From NCBI GenBank assembly GCA_949126835.1, contig OX421507.1, positions 10,196,121-10,260,120 on the forward strand: DNA of 64,000 nt. The letters run 5' to 3'. Below, one piece after another: positions 34,861-46,799 of the stretch (positions are counted from its first letter, which is position 1; each line of letters begins with the position of its first letter). Position numbers and translations under genes: made by a program. A model generated the notes under the pieces. It searched no databases, was not told the origin of the DNA, and saw only the letters and a list, made by a program, of their open reading frames with translations. The stretch is from Anisus vortex. Its lineage: Eukaryota > Mollusca > Gastropoda > Planorbidae.

Positions 34861-35497
34861 ATCAGATATTAAGATAAATATATATTTAATTCCGCAAGCC
34901 TATAAATAATAATAATAAGAGAAATGAGAAAACGAGTTTATGTTTTAAGATCTACATTAGAACATTACTCCCAGACTAAAAATTTTAAACGAAATTCAGA
35001 CAGTTAAATAAAACTAGCATAAGAACTCTAATGGTGCTTTACTGTGGAAATCTCTAATGCAGTGTTCAGTGTTCCGTGAAGCTGTAGCTAAATTTCAGAA
35101 GTATACAGGAAGAGGTCATGTTCGGGATCGGGACGTACAGGATGTGAGTGTGAATAGACACTTTAGCTATCGGTTGAATAGCATTTCGTCAACTGAATGC
35201 GGTCTTATTAAAGCCTTTCCTTTGCGCAAAATAGATTTGTTATTTTAAAAAAAAAATCTGGATGGTTTAGAGTTTAGAGAATCAATATCCCTGGTACATG
35301 TTGTATGAACATTCGTGGAAATGTATCAATTGTAAACATTTAGAATTTTGATTTCGTTTCTGTAGTGTATAATTGATTCATTCAATTGCAACTCTCCAGT
35401 GTAAACATTATAATACACGAGTACATAGTTCGTCGAAGGTAAAAATTATAAATCATTATAAAATTGTTTAATCAGAGTATTCGATTATGCTAGTGTA

Positions 35498-35611
35498 ATA
35501 TATATATATAATCGTCTTTCGAGACTATGGAGCCAATGATGATATATATTATATATATATATATATATTATATTGTTATATATATATATATATATATATT
35601 ATATATTATAT

Positions 35612-35654
<43 letters not shown>

Positions 35655-35730
35655 AATATATTATATTATATATATATATATATATCATCATTGGCTCCAT
35701 AGTCTCGAAAGACGATTATATATATATATT
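35498..35730. repeat. Perfect long inverted repeat with AT-rich centre
   Basis: Arms of about 52 bases (35498-35549 and 35674-35730) contain TCGTCTTTCGAGACTATGGA followed by GCCAATGATGAT, and its exact reverse complement. The core of 31 unique bases is identical in both arms. About 125 bases of nearly pure AT separate them. A transcript or single strand would fold into a long hairpin. It could be a MITE with TA-type target or a local inverted duplication. Confidence 0.9.
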
Positions 35731-37487
35731 ATGTATATATATATATACATTCCTTGCCAGTTTAATCTAATCTATGTAAGGGTTAAAGAGAGTTATTGTG
35801 CACTGGACGTGATCTAACATTGGGTGCACTGAAGCTGCGTCTGTGAGATTTGATCTACCAATCAGTGTATAAAAATTGCTAGTGTCCACTGGATGTCATT
35901 TTGGGCACTGAGTGCAGAGAGGCAGTGTCCACTAGATGTCATCCATCTGATAGACACCGGCCACCGAAGGACGAAGTTGCAATATCCTCGGTACGGTCAA
36001 GTTCCACCACAAGTGACCGTTCCGGATATGGGGAGGGATATTAATCTCGCACATTAATCTACTCCTGATGTGAAAGTTGAGGTGTCAAACACACACACAC
36101 ACACACACAGACACAGGCCACGTGACTCAGCACAACCAATTAATGAGCGGATACGAATCACCAATGATTGATGACAAGGGAGGAGATAATTCAATCTAAA
36201 GCTCAGACAATCAGTCTAATTGTGAAGAGTATCAGATCAGAAGTGCAGCTTTGATCTCCCTTCACCAAACAAAATGCATCACCAGAAACAACGGATGATT
36301 CAGAGAAAGTAGAAACTTTATGGATTTCATTTCCATGTCTACGGATGACTGTTTTTATGTTATAAACAATACACGCATTTGGTTATATTTTATTGTTGTT
36401 ATATATTTTGTTGTTGTATGTTTTGTTTTTGTTGTTTTTTTTTGATGCTGTTATATATTTAGTTGTTGTTATATATTTAGTTGTTCTTATATATTTTGAT
36501 GTTGTGGTTATATATGAATATATATAGTATCAAATCCAATCGAGACGCAGAATATGGGGTATTAACTCTTGAGTTAACGTTTCTTTTTTTAATCCTGTGT
36601 CAAATTTCAAATTTAGGCGGCCGGGCCATGAAAAGAACAAATGGCCAAAAATGCCGTGACTTTCTCTGAAGTGCACTATTAAAAAATGGGACTCTGACAA
36701 GCTGAAATTTCTTCCAACGGAAGCGATAGAAATAATGTCGAGATCATGTAAACTCTATATTTAGATCTAGATCCAACACAATCGTTTGAAATATAATTTA
36801 TATAAAACTATTCTCATAAGTGAGTCATAAGGTATTGAATTTATTTTTTAACGAATTGTTGGTTTTGTCGAATATGATTTCGTTTTTCAATAATACCAAA
36901 GAATTGCCGAGTACCAAGAAATCGTTGGTCGAAATTAGCAATGTACACTCAGACTTACACAACAAGTTTAACTGCATTTTTCTACTGCAACATGTATCAG
37001 TAAAATATCCGAACAAATGTCCGAATGTTAAATCTAAAATTGCTTGCTTGACAATAACATTTGCGAGGATTTTCAAATTTTGTTATGTAGCTATTGTTAA
37101 AGGATTTAGATAAGTTTGGTCCACAAATTAAATCTGCCAGCAAGTATTTTCCACTAGAATGTCAAACGTCTGCCAAAATTGTATGGACAAAAGTTAATGT
37201 TGTTTTTTACAAAATGACCTTTTTTTTTTTAATACAGTGTCTCATCGTCAAATAATAACCATTGGGTCACGGTGCATGACTTGAGAAATGTCACTCTAGT
37301 ACACTTGAGTTCATGACACACCAACAGTAACAATAAGCTCAGAGATTACTATAGTAGAGTAGGGTCTCTTATAAACGAGTCTACAGCGTAATTGAACTGT
37401 ATGGTAATTAAACTGAAATTGTATGGTTGGGCGTCTGGCCAATGACTGCAACAAAGGAAAGAGCGAGAGTAAAAATCAAAGAGACAG
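35731..37487. other. Unannotated stretch
   Basis: Two similar phrases, AGTGTCCACTGGATGTCAT (about 35882) and AGTGTCCACTAGATGTCAT (about 35922), suggest a small local duplication. A CA repeat lies at 36090-36110. Both strands are open at 36820-37113 (97 and 83 codons) but show no known motif. The segment 37110-37200 resembles 57405-57490 (AAATTA(A/G)ATCTGCCAGC), perhaps an unnamed repeat. Confidence 0.35.
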
Positions 37488-37491
37488 ATAC

Positions 37492-37522
<31 letters not shown>

Positions 37523-37538
37523 AAAAGAGAGAGAGAGC
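37488..37538. repeat. (GA)n microsatellite
   Basis: GAGAGA runs with AAA interruptions. Confidence 0.92.
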
Positions 37539-37785
37539 CTAAATAATCTAATGGCGTGATCTATGATTAATGTTTAATGTCCGTGATGAACGCAATGGAC
37601 TTGGGACCGCTACTTACAATACTTAAAACAGATATAATAGAATTCAATAGATGAAACAGTCTCTCCGGACAGACTAATCAATTACACACTGACGTCTTAT
37701 GTAGAGTTTATATAGAGTACAAAGCCATTATTATACTTTGAGACGTCTAAAATATTTTTAATGGTTTGATAAGGTGCGATTAACG

Positions 37786-37842
37786 TGCACACACACACAT
37801 ACACACACACACAAACACACACACACACACACACACACATAC
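37786..37842. repeat. (CA)n microsatellite
   Basis: CACACA with TA and AA interruptions. It directly precedes the SINE. Confidence 0.92.
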
Positions 37843-37854
37843 ATTTAACATTAG

Positions 37855-38112
37855 GCACAGTGGCCAAGCAGTCGTACCGAAGGTCCTGGGTTTGAATCCT
37901 GGTGAAGGCTAGGATTTGTTCCAGCTCTGGAGGGTGTCCTTGAGTCTACACAAGCTCTGATGGGTACCTGACTTTAGCTGGGGAAAAGTAAAGGCGGCTG
38001 GTCATTGTACTGGCCACACAATCACCTAGTATGCCGTGGCAACAAAAATGGTGAAAGCTGCTTCACCGGCCTCATGGATCAATTTAGTCCAACGGGATAC
38101 TTTTATTTACCC
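37855..38112 (+). repeat. tRNA-derived SINE (family 1), best copy
   Basis: The head has an A-box-like AGTGGCCAAGCAGTCG and a B box GGGTTTGAATCC, the spacing and order of a pol III internal promoter. The body contains GGCTAGGATTTGTTCCAGCT, CTGATGGGTACCTGACTTTA and AGGCGGCTGGTCATTGTACT, and the end ATGGATCAATTTAGTCCAAC. Copies or parts: 640, 18435 (minus), 38640 (minus), 50850 and 52470. It encodes no protein and depends on a LINE for movement (known for SINEs). Confidence 0.82.
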
Positions 38113-38639
38113 ACACCTAACATTTGTAACAGTGTAACACCACTAGTTAAATAAAATGACTCAAAATTATTGTGTGTGCTTATTGGCAACACAAACTAAA
38201 CAAGTTTTATCCAAAAGAGTGTCATATATAGCTAATATATATAATGCACAAATAGTCACAGAGATAAAGAAACTGTGGGTGGTTTGTGGTGGTCTTCATA
38301 ACAGTGGGGAATAACTGCGTCGCTAACGAGCGCTCGACGCGCAGTGCTCATATCCTTTACAATAACAACGGGGGTTATATTGCGCGTAGCTCCCTCGTGA
38401 TTCTATTTTATCGGACATTGTCAGAAAACCGAACCTTTGTATCATGCAACATTAGATATTATTATACTGAAACCTAATTTCTGAAACTCTACATGACCTT
38501 ACTCGGAAAATCGAAAATTCCACAGCTTTTGGCATTGTCTGAAAGTATCAAGATGCTGGTTAAATACAGCATAAATTATGAAGATTCTATCATATTATTC
38601 AATATTTACGAATTGCTCCTCCTCTTTGTTACTATAGTA

Positions 38640-38718
38640 AAGTAAAGCGACCATCGGACTAAATTGGTCATATAGCCGGTGAAGCAGCGTTCAACATTTT
38701 CAGTGACCACGGCATACC
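38640..38718 (-). repeat. SINE (family 1) 3' half
   Basis: The minus strand reads GGTATGCCGTGGTCACTGAA, then GCTGCTTCACCGGCTATATG and ACCAATTTAGTCC, matching 38028-38090. The head is missing. Confidence 0.7.
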
Positions 38719-38732
38719 TTGGAGATAAAGGG

Positions 38733-39170
38733 AAGTAACTTGTTTGGTAGTTTGTTGGTTTGAAGAGAAAGGGCAGTTACATGTTTGGTAGTTTGTCGAT
38801 TTGAAGATAAATGACATTAACTTTGGGGTAGTTTGTTAGTTTGGAGCTAAAGAGCAATAACTTTGAGGTAGTTTGTTGGTTTAGTGATAAAGGGCAGTAA
38901 CTTGTTTGGTAGTTTGTTAGTTTGGAGCTAAAGAGCAATAACTTTGAGGTAGTTTGTTCCTTTAGTGCTAAAGGGCAGTAACTTGTTTGATAGTTTGTTA
39001 GTTTGGAGCTAAAGAGCAATAACTTTGAGGTAGTTTGTTGGTTTAGTGATAAAGGGCAGTAACTTGTTTGATAGTTTGTTGGTTTGGAGATAAAGGGCAA
39101 TACTTTTGGGGTAGCTGGTTGGTTTCGTGAAAAAAGGCACTAACTTTGGGGTAGTTTGTTGGTTTGGGAA
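38733..39170. repeat. About ten units of a 42-bp tandem repeat
   Basis: The unit is AAAGGGCAGTAACTTGTTTG then (G/A)TAGTTTGTTGGTTTGGAGAT. Alternating variants (CAGTAACTTGTTTG and CAATAACTTTGAGG) make an 84-bp higher-order unit. As 42 is a multiple of three the minus strand stays open for 107 codons. I do not regard it as a gene. Confidence 0.92.
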
Positions 39171-40360
39171 GTGATACGTCAATAGGAAGCCTTTTTTTTT
39201 ATTGAATGAACTAGAAACTTTTAACAATAACAAACTTGACGATGTCAAACCATTGAAGAAAAAATGTCAACAACAACAACAACAAAGTAATGAAATAAAA
39301 GGGATGGCCTGGATAATAAAACCAGTCTAGAGACAATGTCGTAGCTTGACATAAAATGTCATCCTTTTGTTCAATATTTTGTCCGTTTTTTTTTTCAATT
39401 TCCTGGAGAGAAAACTGACTTTTCAGCAAACAATACCGAGATAAAATAAATAAATAAAACAAAGATAGTCACATTAAAAGAAAACCACAATGCAGTCCTG
39501 TTTTTTTTTTTTTGGTGTTTTTGTGTGTGTGTGTTTTTTTTTTATCATCCGTTTGGTCTGAGAAAGTTTTTTGTGAAGACAACATTTGTAGTTGATCGTG
39601 TTAAAATGGGAGAGTTACTTCCTCCTTATCCTTAGACGCGCCATTCTCTGTGAGATCGTCTGCGTGTGAGCTAGTGGATTAAAGGGGCAGAACTCCCGTC
39701 ATTATTTCCTCGCCTTTGCCTAGGCAGACATTTTTTGATTTCTTTCTAGAGCCAGCGTTAGATAGTTTTATAATGTCATATTGCAAATGACATGCATGAC
39801 AGCTGTCATTTTTTTTTATTCTTTACTGCGTATGCAGAGCCAGACGTTCCGAAACTTTCAAATATAATACGTGTCGAAATAAGGTTACAGTTAATTTTTT
39901 TCCATTGGAATTTTTTTTCTTTTTTTTAAGTAAGCAGAAAAGGAGTAAGTAGCAAGGCAGACGTTAAAAGATTGCCAAGACACAGTGCTAGAATATTCTG
40001 TCCTGAGGCTAATGTTTAGCCCATGGGTTAAGGGGGGGGGGGCACGGAGGGGAGGGCGAAATGGAAGAACAGTGTAATGTCTTTATTCAACACAGACAAA
40101 TTGGCACCACTGGGTCCCTGGCCCGATTCCAAGAATGAACTCTTACAAACGTATAATCTTCAATTACATCCATTCTATATCTAGATATATGTGTTGTTCT
40201 AGCATTTTCTTTTTCAATATTATACACATTTCCAAATGCTTGTATAATAAAATAAGCACATTAATGATTATAGATATAGCCTAATATTTAATATTTGTGT
40301 TTGTGTGTTATCTTTTTTTTGTCAAAACAATACATTATATTTTGAAGAACATTTTTTATG
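39171..40360. other. Unannotated stretch
   Basis: Contains a (CAA)n at 39269-39285, T-rich and G runs (40031-40040) and no recognisable coding frame. Confidence 0.4.
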
Positions 40361-41051
40361 CAGATAATATAATATATACATCTAGTTGTATTCGTCTTTA
40401 CACAGATAATATAATATATACATCTAGTTGTATTCGTCTTTACACAGATAATATAATATATACATCTAGTTGTATTCGTCTTTACACAGATAATATAATA
40501 TATACATCTAGTTGTATTATAATATATACATCTAGTTGTATTATAATATATACATCTAGTTGTATTATAATATATACATCTAGTTGTATTATAATATAAA
40601 CATCTAGTTGTATTATAATATATGCATCTAGTTGTATTATAATATAAACATCTAGTTGTATTATAATATATGCATCTAGTTGTATTATAATATATGCATC
40701 TAGTTGTATTATAATATCTGCATCTAGTTGTATTATAATATATGCATCTAGTTGTATTATAATATATGCATCTAGTTGTATTATAATATATGCATCTAGT
40801 TGTATTATAATATATGCATCTAGTTGTATTATAATATATGCATCTAGTTGTATTATAATATATGCATCTAGTTGTATTATAATATATGCATCTAGTTGTA
40901 TTATAATATATGCATCTAGTTGTATTATAATATATGCATCTAGTTGTATTATAATATATGCATCTAGTTGTATTATAATATATGCATCTAGTTGTATTAT
41001 AATATATGCATCTAGTTGTATTATAATATATGCATCTAGTTGTATTATAAT
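40361..41051. repeat. Minisatellite, left part: 42-bp then 24-bp units
   Basis: About three and a half 42-bp units (AGATAATATAATATATACAT plus CTAGTTGTATTCGTCTTTACAC) change at about 40505 into 24-bp units of the type ATAATATATGCATCTAGTTG plus TATT, some 23 copies. The array is cut at 41051 by the LTR element and continues at 47426. TAAT at 41048-41051 is the target copy. Confidence 0.96.
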
Positions 41052-41677
41052 TGTTATGTACCTCTTTAGGTTTGACTATTATTACGACTCGTTAAATCGG
41101 ATTCAATGAATATAGTTGTATCTTTATTAGAAGTCTCTAGATTCTGCTAATCTGTAGCCCAAGCTAGGGGTTCCTTGACTGACAGGTCTATGCAGTAATG
41201 TAGTTATATTCGTGATAATTATCTTCAACACCTTTCTCAACAACGATAGATCAAACAACTCCAGTTGTTGAATAAACAATTTTATTTAAATTGTAGACTC
41301 AATATAAACGATCAATAAACTTCATCAACTGGTGGCAACATAAGTATCAATAAAATGGCATTATATGTACATGTATGAATATAGCGACTTCACTCTACAA
41401 ACGTTTAAACTGAACTAACTTTAAGGAGGTCGGGACTTTACAAAGAAAACGATCATCGAAGATTCTACAGGGTCTTAATACGCATTTTAACCTCTTTCTC
41501 TATAATTACTACGATCCAGAATTATCCCCCAATTTCCACGGGATTTGAACGAATTATTTTATTTAAACTGCCCTCAGGGCATAAAGGTCAAACCTTGGTC
41601 GCTTTGGACTCTGATACGCACTTGTTAAGAGGTCAATGCCTTACTACGTCATTCATTTATGACCGATATTCGTAACA
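41052..41677 (-). repeat. 3' LTR of the Gmr1-like element (626 bp)
   Basis: TGTTA...TAACA ends. Same length as the LTR at 46800-47425 with four substitutions and no gaps. On the minus strand it holds AATAAA words (reverse complements at about 41130 and 41281) that could serve as poly(A) signals. Confidence 0.96.
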
Positions 41678-41690
41678 TCCCCCCCCTTCT
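41678..41690 (-). promoter_or_regulatory. Polypurine tract
   Basis: The minus strand reads AGAAGGGGGGGGA, directly abutting the 3' LTR. This is the canonical place and composition for the plus-strand primer of an LTR element. Confidence 0.9.
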
Positions 41691-42305
41691 AAAGCTTTAT
41701 AATTATTTCCTTTACATTTTAACCATACGAAAAATGTTAATTTTAAGGAATAATTATAAAAGAAAATATTCCGGGAAAAACAATACAGTTCAATTGGCGA
41801 TCCCAATAATTCAATCGAACTGATAACAATAACATAATAATATATGCAATATAAATTCATCTTATCAAATGGCTTAACTATAGTCATTCAATCATTCCAT
41901 TTTTAATTCAAAACAATGGACAATTAAATTGTTTATCTAAATCTTGTATACAAGAAAAATACATAATCATTCTTAATAGATATAATATAATACAAGTTAA
42001 TAACTTCTATTACATGAACATTCCCAGTAATAAAAACTCTCTCGTCCATTTAATTATAAACTAATATCTTTTACATTTGTAATCAAACAACAAAAGAAAA
42101 ATCACTTAATGTCTATTCAGACACGACTTATTTTTTCATAAGCAGAAAAAAACAAACGCTCTTGATGAAAAAAATACTACTAGGCTTGACCTAATTACAC
42201 AACAACACGATCATTTTCTCGACAGTATTTTTTTTTTCATGTTTGTAGGCTGGACAACATTAGACAACTGTCTGTGACGCGACACAGAAATTGAGGTCAA
42301 TTCCG

Positions 42306-42309
<4 letters not shown>

Positions 42310-42346
<37 letters not shown>
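42310..42346. repeat. (CT)n microsatellite within the LTR element
   Basis: Pure CT run in the non-coding part of the element. Confidence 0.92.
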
Positions 42347-43868
42347 CTCAATTGATTTTAACAATGTTGACATCGCTATGCAAATTTACCTCATCACAGC
42401 CTAGGTCAAAAAAATATTGCTACGCGATTAAATAGTTATCGTAACTAAATGAGCATTATTTAACAACCATTATCTTCTCAAAGTCAAATTCATTTATGTT
42501 ATTTTAAGAACATTAAACATAGTCTGTTCACGAATTGAAATAGTTTATAGACAATTTCATTAAAAATATTTCAATCTTTCATTTTACCATGACCTTTCGA
42601 CGTCATTATTTTCTTTTTAAAAGAGTTCACATTGAAGCAGTTTTGAATTGAAACATTCTATCTTTCATGCAGACATGGATTTACTTAAAACAAATTGGTT
42701 AATTTACTTAATTAACTATCAATCAAAGCAGATTATATTATCTTCATACAATCTTAGTACTACACAGTAAGTACTTATTTTCTTTAGATTACATCAAAGA
42801 CATTTCAAATACAATATTATTGAAGTAGAAAAGAGTTAAGCTTAGGCTACTATTAATTTTTTTCAGAGCGAAATCAATGTAACAATTTATGTACAAAACA
42901 ACTGCTGGTTTGACTGTTGTGGTAAAACATTCCATTTCCAATCTTTTCAGTGGTGTACATTGCTCTTTTCCATTTTCCACAAAAGGTTTTATTCATTATT
43001 CATAGATTCTAGGTTCCTCTGTTACTTCACAGTGTTCAGGTCTACCCAATCTTTTGATTGTCGGTACAATTCATTCAATCTATTTTAACTAATACAAAAA
43101 AAAATAGATTAGTTTTACAATCTTGACATGAAATCCTTAATTAATAATACATTTGTTGAACATTGGTGTGTCAACATTATAAATTTTCAACCATGAAATT
43201 CTCAATCATTCTGGTTTGCAGTGTCAAATCAGTGGCACATATCCTAAATTTATACAACATAAGGATTACAAAGTTTTATTAGTTTCTACTTTTGGTCTGC
43301 TTTTCATGTAACAGTATCCTAAAAGTGAAAAATCATATATAATACATTTCTTGGAATTCTTGTTAGTCATAGTTCTGCCTTGCTGCAACTATTTTTACCC
43401 TTCATTATCATACATTCAATGATAATATAATAAATGAATAAATTCACATGGAAGAAATTTGCATCTTGACTCAGTGCAATATTTCAATAACAGTACATGA
43501 TAATACATATCCATAGTACAATCATAAAACATTTCTCAATACTTTAGTGATAGAAAATTCTCTTTTCTTAAAACCATTTACATCTTTTTCAATCAAATTA
43601 TCCTCTCTGCCAAATGTTTCAATTATCATTTCCAGAGATTCTCAAACATATCTTATAATCAGTCCACATTTATAATGTCCTCTGATTTAGAAACCAATTC
43701 TGCGGATAAAACTGATCTTTTTCTCTTATAGCAATTATTTTAAATGCTCAACCTAACAAGTTTGTTTAGAAATATCACACTATAATGATATTTACTCTAA
43801 CAATACTTTTACTCATTCCTTTTTCTTCACAAGTAAGGGATTTAGTTTTAAAATAGTAAGTTTGGTAA

Positions 43869-46625
43869 CTAACTATCAGTGAATTTGTCATTCAATTCAT
43901 CCTGTACTCCAGGCATAAATTTTACAAATAAGAGTAACAATGTTAACAACATCAAGCTTATTCCAATTGTTTTCAGAAGGTAAGGCTTTATCATTTTCAA
44001 ATGATATAATATATTTGCCTTTCTTTCATCACACAACAATGGCATCTGCATGTGAGCAGTGTACAATTTTTTTCTAACAAACACAGTTATGTCAGACAAA
44101 AAATATATGTACTTATCTAGGTACTTGCTCAGCCCAAGGAGATCCAATTCGGTCTGCCATTCCTCTGGAAGTAGTTTGAGTGGTCCTCGGACAGTGGGTC
44201 CAAAGATTGGTCCATAGGCTCCTCGACTTTCCGGATAGGATTCAGTTGTCACCTCATGCTCCAGGCATAAGTTCTTTAGGACTGGATTGAAGAGTTCCGA
44301 GGCGAAGTTGGTCCTTCGATCTGACGGTATGGATTGTGGTAACCCATAGCTTTTGATAGTTTCGGTCCAGCTCTCCGCACTCGTTTCTTCAGTGATGCTC
44401 CTCCAATCTTCATCTGTACCGGCAACTGCAGGTTTGCATTGTTGTTTGTTTATGCTGTGGTCTATATGTTCATAGACATCAGTAGTAGGAGTTTCTTCCT
44501 CGTCGACAGCTCTCTCATGCAGCTGTAGCAACTCTGGGTCTACTTTCTGTTCAGCAGTCAATTCATTTTGTGATGACTTCTTTGATTGTTCATTTCCTTT
44601 CGGACAATCTTCACTCATGGAGAAAATAGTAGTATCACGTTCCACTTCTTCTTCCTCTTTCTTCTCTCGTGGGAGAATTTCTTCTTTCTTTTTCTTTTCT
44701 TGTGAGAGAATTTCTTCTTTCTTTTTCTGTGGTGTCAGACCATTTATGACATCACCTACAGGACAAAGTTCTTTTTCTTTTCCTGTCTCCACAATAGGAC
44801 TAGGGTCTGGATTTTCCTTTACAATCAGTTCAGGTCTCACCCTCCCTTTCGCCAAATCATTTGCTAGGATAACAGATATGCCCTCAACAGGAAGTTTTGA
44901 TATTACTCCAACTGTCACATATCCTGTCACCAAGCCAGATGATAGGTATATCCTATGTAGAGGTATTTCTTCTTTCCATTCAAAACCTCTCAATAGGACA
45001 GTCTGTCCTGTCAATGTATTATCATTCAATGGTAATACATCTTTAAGCAGCAGGGTTAATGATGCTCCTGTGTCTCGTAATATTTTTACGGACTTCAGTG
45101 GTCCTTCCTTTTGTAAGGCCACACAACCTTCACTAATGAACGGTTGAAAACTGCACAGGGTCTCTGTGTCAATTTTATTCTTCCCTTGACCATGACTTTC
45201 GGGTGGTTTTTCATCTTTCGATGACTTCAGACTCTTGTTCGAGTCAAAAATACTTTGGTCTACTTTTTCGTCTCTGTGGACTTGGACAATTAATCCAATA
45301 GTAGCCATTCTGTATTTATAATCAGGATATTTATCCTCATTATCTTCAGTTGTAGATTTCTCTACCTTCTGACTTTTGCTCTCAGGCAAATCCACCCTCA
45401 GTTTTTCTGGTTTAGAAGAATCTTTCTTCGAATTCAGTTCGTTTGTATTTTCGCTTTCTTGTACATTCTGTATTGGTTTATGGCTTGCACACATGACCAC
45501 TTTGTTAGGTCTTTTGTTGCTTCGTATACTCCAACAGTCTTCTATGCTATGTCCTGTCCTTTTACAAAAAGTACATTGGACGTTTTTGTTGATAGGTTTT
45601 TTATTACCATCATTTTGTTTCACAAAATGCTCTTTTTCACGATGTTGTTGTTGTGTGTTTTCTGCTGGCCGTTGTGGCCTATTAACATTCTTTCCATCAG
45701 CTGTCCTATGACACAATGTGTACTGTTCAGCTAAATCAGCAGCCTTATGTGGGTCAGTGATATCACGCTCGGATAAATACATTCTTATATCCGGCCTCAC
45801 TTTGTTAATAAAATCCTCTAAGAGAATGATATCTTTCATTTCTTTTAATGTGGAGATATTTCTGGATTTTATCCACTGATCCATTAGCTTTTCTTCTGCT
45901 CGAAGGAAGTCTAAGTGTGTTTGGTAAGGGGACATTGTGTACTGACGGAACCTTTTCCGATAACTTTCCGGTATTTGGTTATAGGCTTTAAGTACAGTAT
46001 CTTTAATGATTTCATAATCATTTAAATTCTCCTCTTTTAACAATAGAACACAATCTCTTGCCCTTCCCTGAGTAAAAGCTGTTCTGACTAATATTCCCCA
46101 TTTATCTTCTGGGAACTTAAAATCTCTGCAAGAAATTTCAAAGGTCTGGAAGAAATTAGCTATTTCACTTTCTTTATCAATGTAGGTAGGGACTAGCTTT
46201 TTCCATCTGGCCATCTCTACATCATTATGAGATTCTTTTTTAGTTGCTCCTATCTTTGCTAGCTCTATTCTTTCCTGACTTTCTCTTTGACTTTTCTTAT
46301 CTTCCATCTCAAGACGTTTTTCTTCTATCTCACGATCAAAACGTTTTTGTTCCATCTCCATTTCCATCCGTTTCATTTCTAACTGAAATCTAAACTGTTC
46401 TGACATAGATTTCGACGTCTGACCTTCAACTTGATATCCCTCCGCGCTTGATTCTACTTTCAACTTTCCACTCGCAATCAACACATCTTTTATCTGCTGT
46501 GTCAACACAGTCCTCGATGGTGTAGTTTCAGTAACTTCTATCTTTAAGATCTCAGCGATCTCTTTTAACTTCTTTATTGATAAAGTTTTCAGAACTTCCT
46601 CTTCTGGATTTTCAATAAATTCCAT
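43869..46625 (-). CDS. Gag-protease protein with integrase remnants and C-terminal membrane segment
   Basis: 918 codons, no stop. Residues 75-130 are a charged coiled coil. Residues about 215-305 follow the SCAN pattern (ESYRKRFR, FLRAEEKLMDQWI, IILLEDFINKV, AADLAEQYTLCHR), the capsid C-terminal fold known from Gmr1-like Gag. C351-C354-H359-C364 is a CCHC knuckle. D518-T-G-A is the aspartic protease active site, with VILANDLA at 585-592 in the place of the usual ILGxD. After a Lys/Glu-rich stretch (634-660), 759-803 read as an integrase core piece (SYGLPQSIPSDRRTNF). This is joined at 803 straight to a post-core piece (IFGPTVRGPLKLL) and then YHLKMIKPYL. The catalytic Glu and about 100 residues are missing, so integrase is dead. 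A hydrophobic segment spans 887-903. RT and RNase H are absent. The first ATG lies 174 bases after the 5' LTR. Confidence 0.93.
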   Translation of the reverse strand: MEFIENPEEEVLKTLSIKKLKEIAEILKIEVTETTPSRTVLTQQIKDVLIASGKLKVESSAEGYQVEGQTSKSMSEQFRFQLEMKRMEMEMEQKRFDREIEEKRLEMEDKKSQRESQERIELAKIGATKKESHNDVEMARWKKLVPTYIDKESEIANFFQTFEISCRDFKFPEDKWGILVRTAFTQGRARDCVLLLKEENLNDYEIIKDTVLKAYNQIPESYRKRFRQYTMSPYQTHLDFLRAEEKLMDQWIKSRNISTLKEMKDIILLEDFINKVRPDIRMYLSERDITDPHKAADLAEQYTLCHRTADGKNVNRPQRPAENTQQQHREKEHFVKQNDGNKKPINKNVQCTFCKRTGHSIEDCWSIRSNKRPNKVVMCASHKPIQNVQESENTNELNSKKDSSKPEKLRVDLPESKSQKVEKSTTEDNEDKYPDYKYRMATIGLIVQVHRDEKVDQSIFDSNKSLKSSKDEKPPESHGQGKNKIDTETLCSFQPFISEGCVALQKEGPLKSVKILRDTGASLTLLLKDVLPLNDNTLTGQTVLLRGFEWKEEIPLHRIYLSSGLVTGYVTVGVISKLPVEGISVILANDLAKGRVRPELIVKENPDPSPIVETGKEKELCPVGDVINGLTPQKKKEEILSQEKKKKEEILPREKKEEEEVERDTTIFSMSEDCPKGNEQSKKSSQNELTAEQKVDPELLQLHERAVDEEETPTTDVYEHIDHSINKQQCKPAVAGTDEDWRSITEETSAESWTETIKSYGLPQSIPSDRRTNFASELFNPVLKNLCLEHEVTTESYPESRGAYGPIFGPTVRGPLKLLPEEWQTELDLLGLSKYLDKYIYFLSDITVFVRKKLYTAHMQMPLLCDERKANILYHLKMIKPYLLKTIGISLMLLTLLLLFVKFMPGVQDELNDKFTDS

Positions 46626-46777
46626 TCTTTAGTTAAGAGATTTATAAAGTGGTAAATTTTTCCAACTTACGTTTTTCCAATCGGAAGAATAATTTCAGCG
46701 TTCTTAGGCTTGCTCAGTAGGTCACTGCTCCAACACACAACACAACACAACTTGAATATATGCTTCACTATACAACT

Positions 46778-46796
46778 ATATCGGACGAAGACCCCA
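46778..46796 (-). promoter_or_regulatory. Primer binding site, tRNA-Pro-like
   Basis: Three bases after the 5' LTR the minus strand reads TGGGGTCTTCGTCCGATA. It resembles the tRNA-Pro-complementary site used by many retroelements (TGGGGGCTCGTCC type) with an offset of one base. The host tRNA itself is not in the window, so the match is not proven. Confidence 0.65.
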
Positions 46797-46799
46797 AAC

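Noticed and set aside
36820..37113. 97-codon plus frame and 83-codon minus frame
   Set aside because: Both strands are open, neither has a recognisable motif, and composition equals the AT-rich surroundings.
38777..39462. Minus-strand frames of 79-107 codons
   Set aside because: The first two follow the 42-bp tandem repeat and the third lies in low-complexity DNA; no domains.
41691..43868. Hidden RT or env gene in the 2.2-kb non-coding part of the LTR element
   Set aside because: No frame over 65 codons and no RT box (YxDD, LPQG) could be read on the minus strand by eye. A profile search would be decisive.
44617..45734. Plus-strand frames of 176, 111 and 91 codons
   Set aside because: They lie opposite the 918-codon Gag-protease frame and have biased Ser/Phe content, as expected of antisense shadows.
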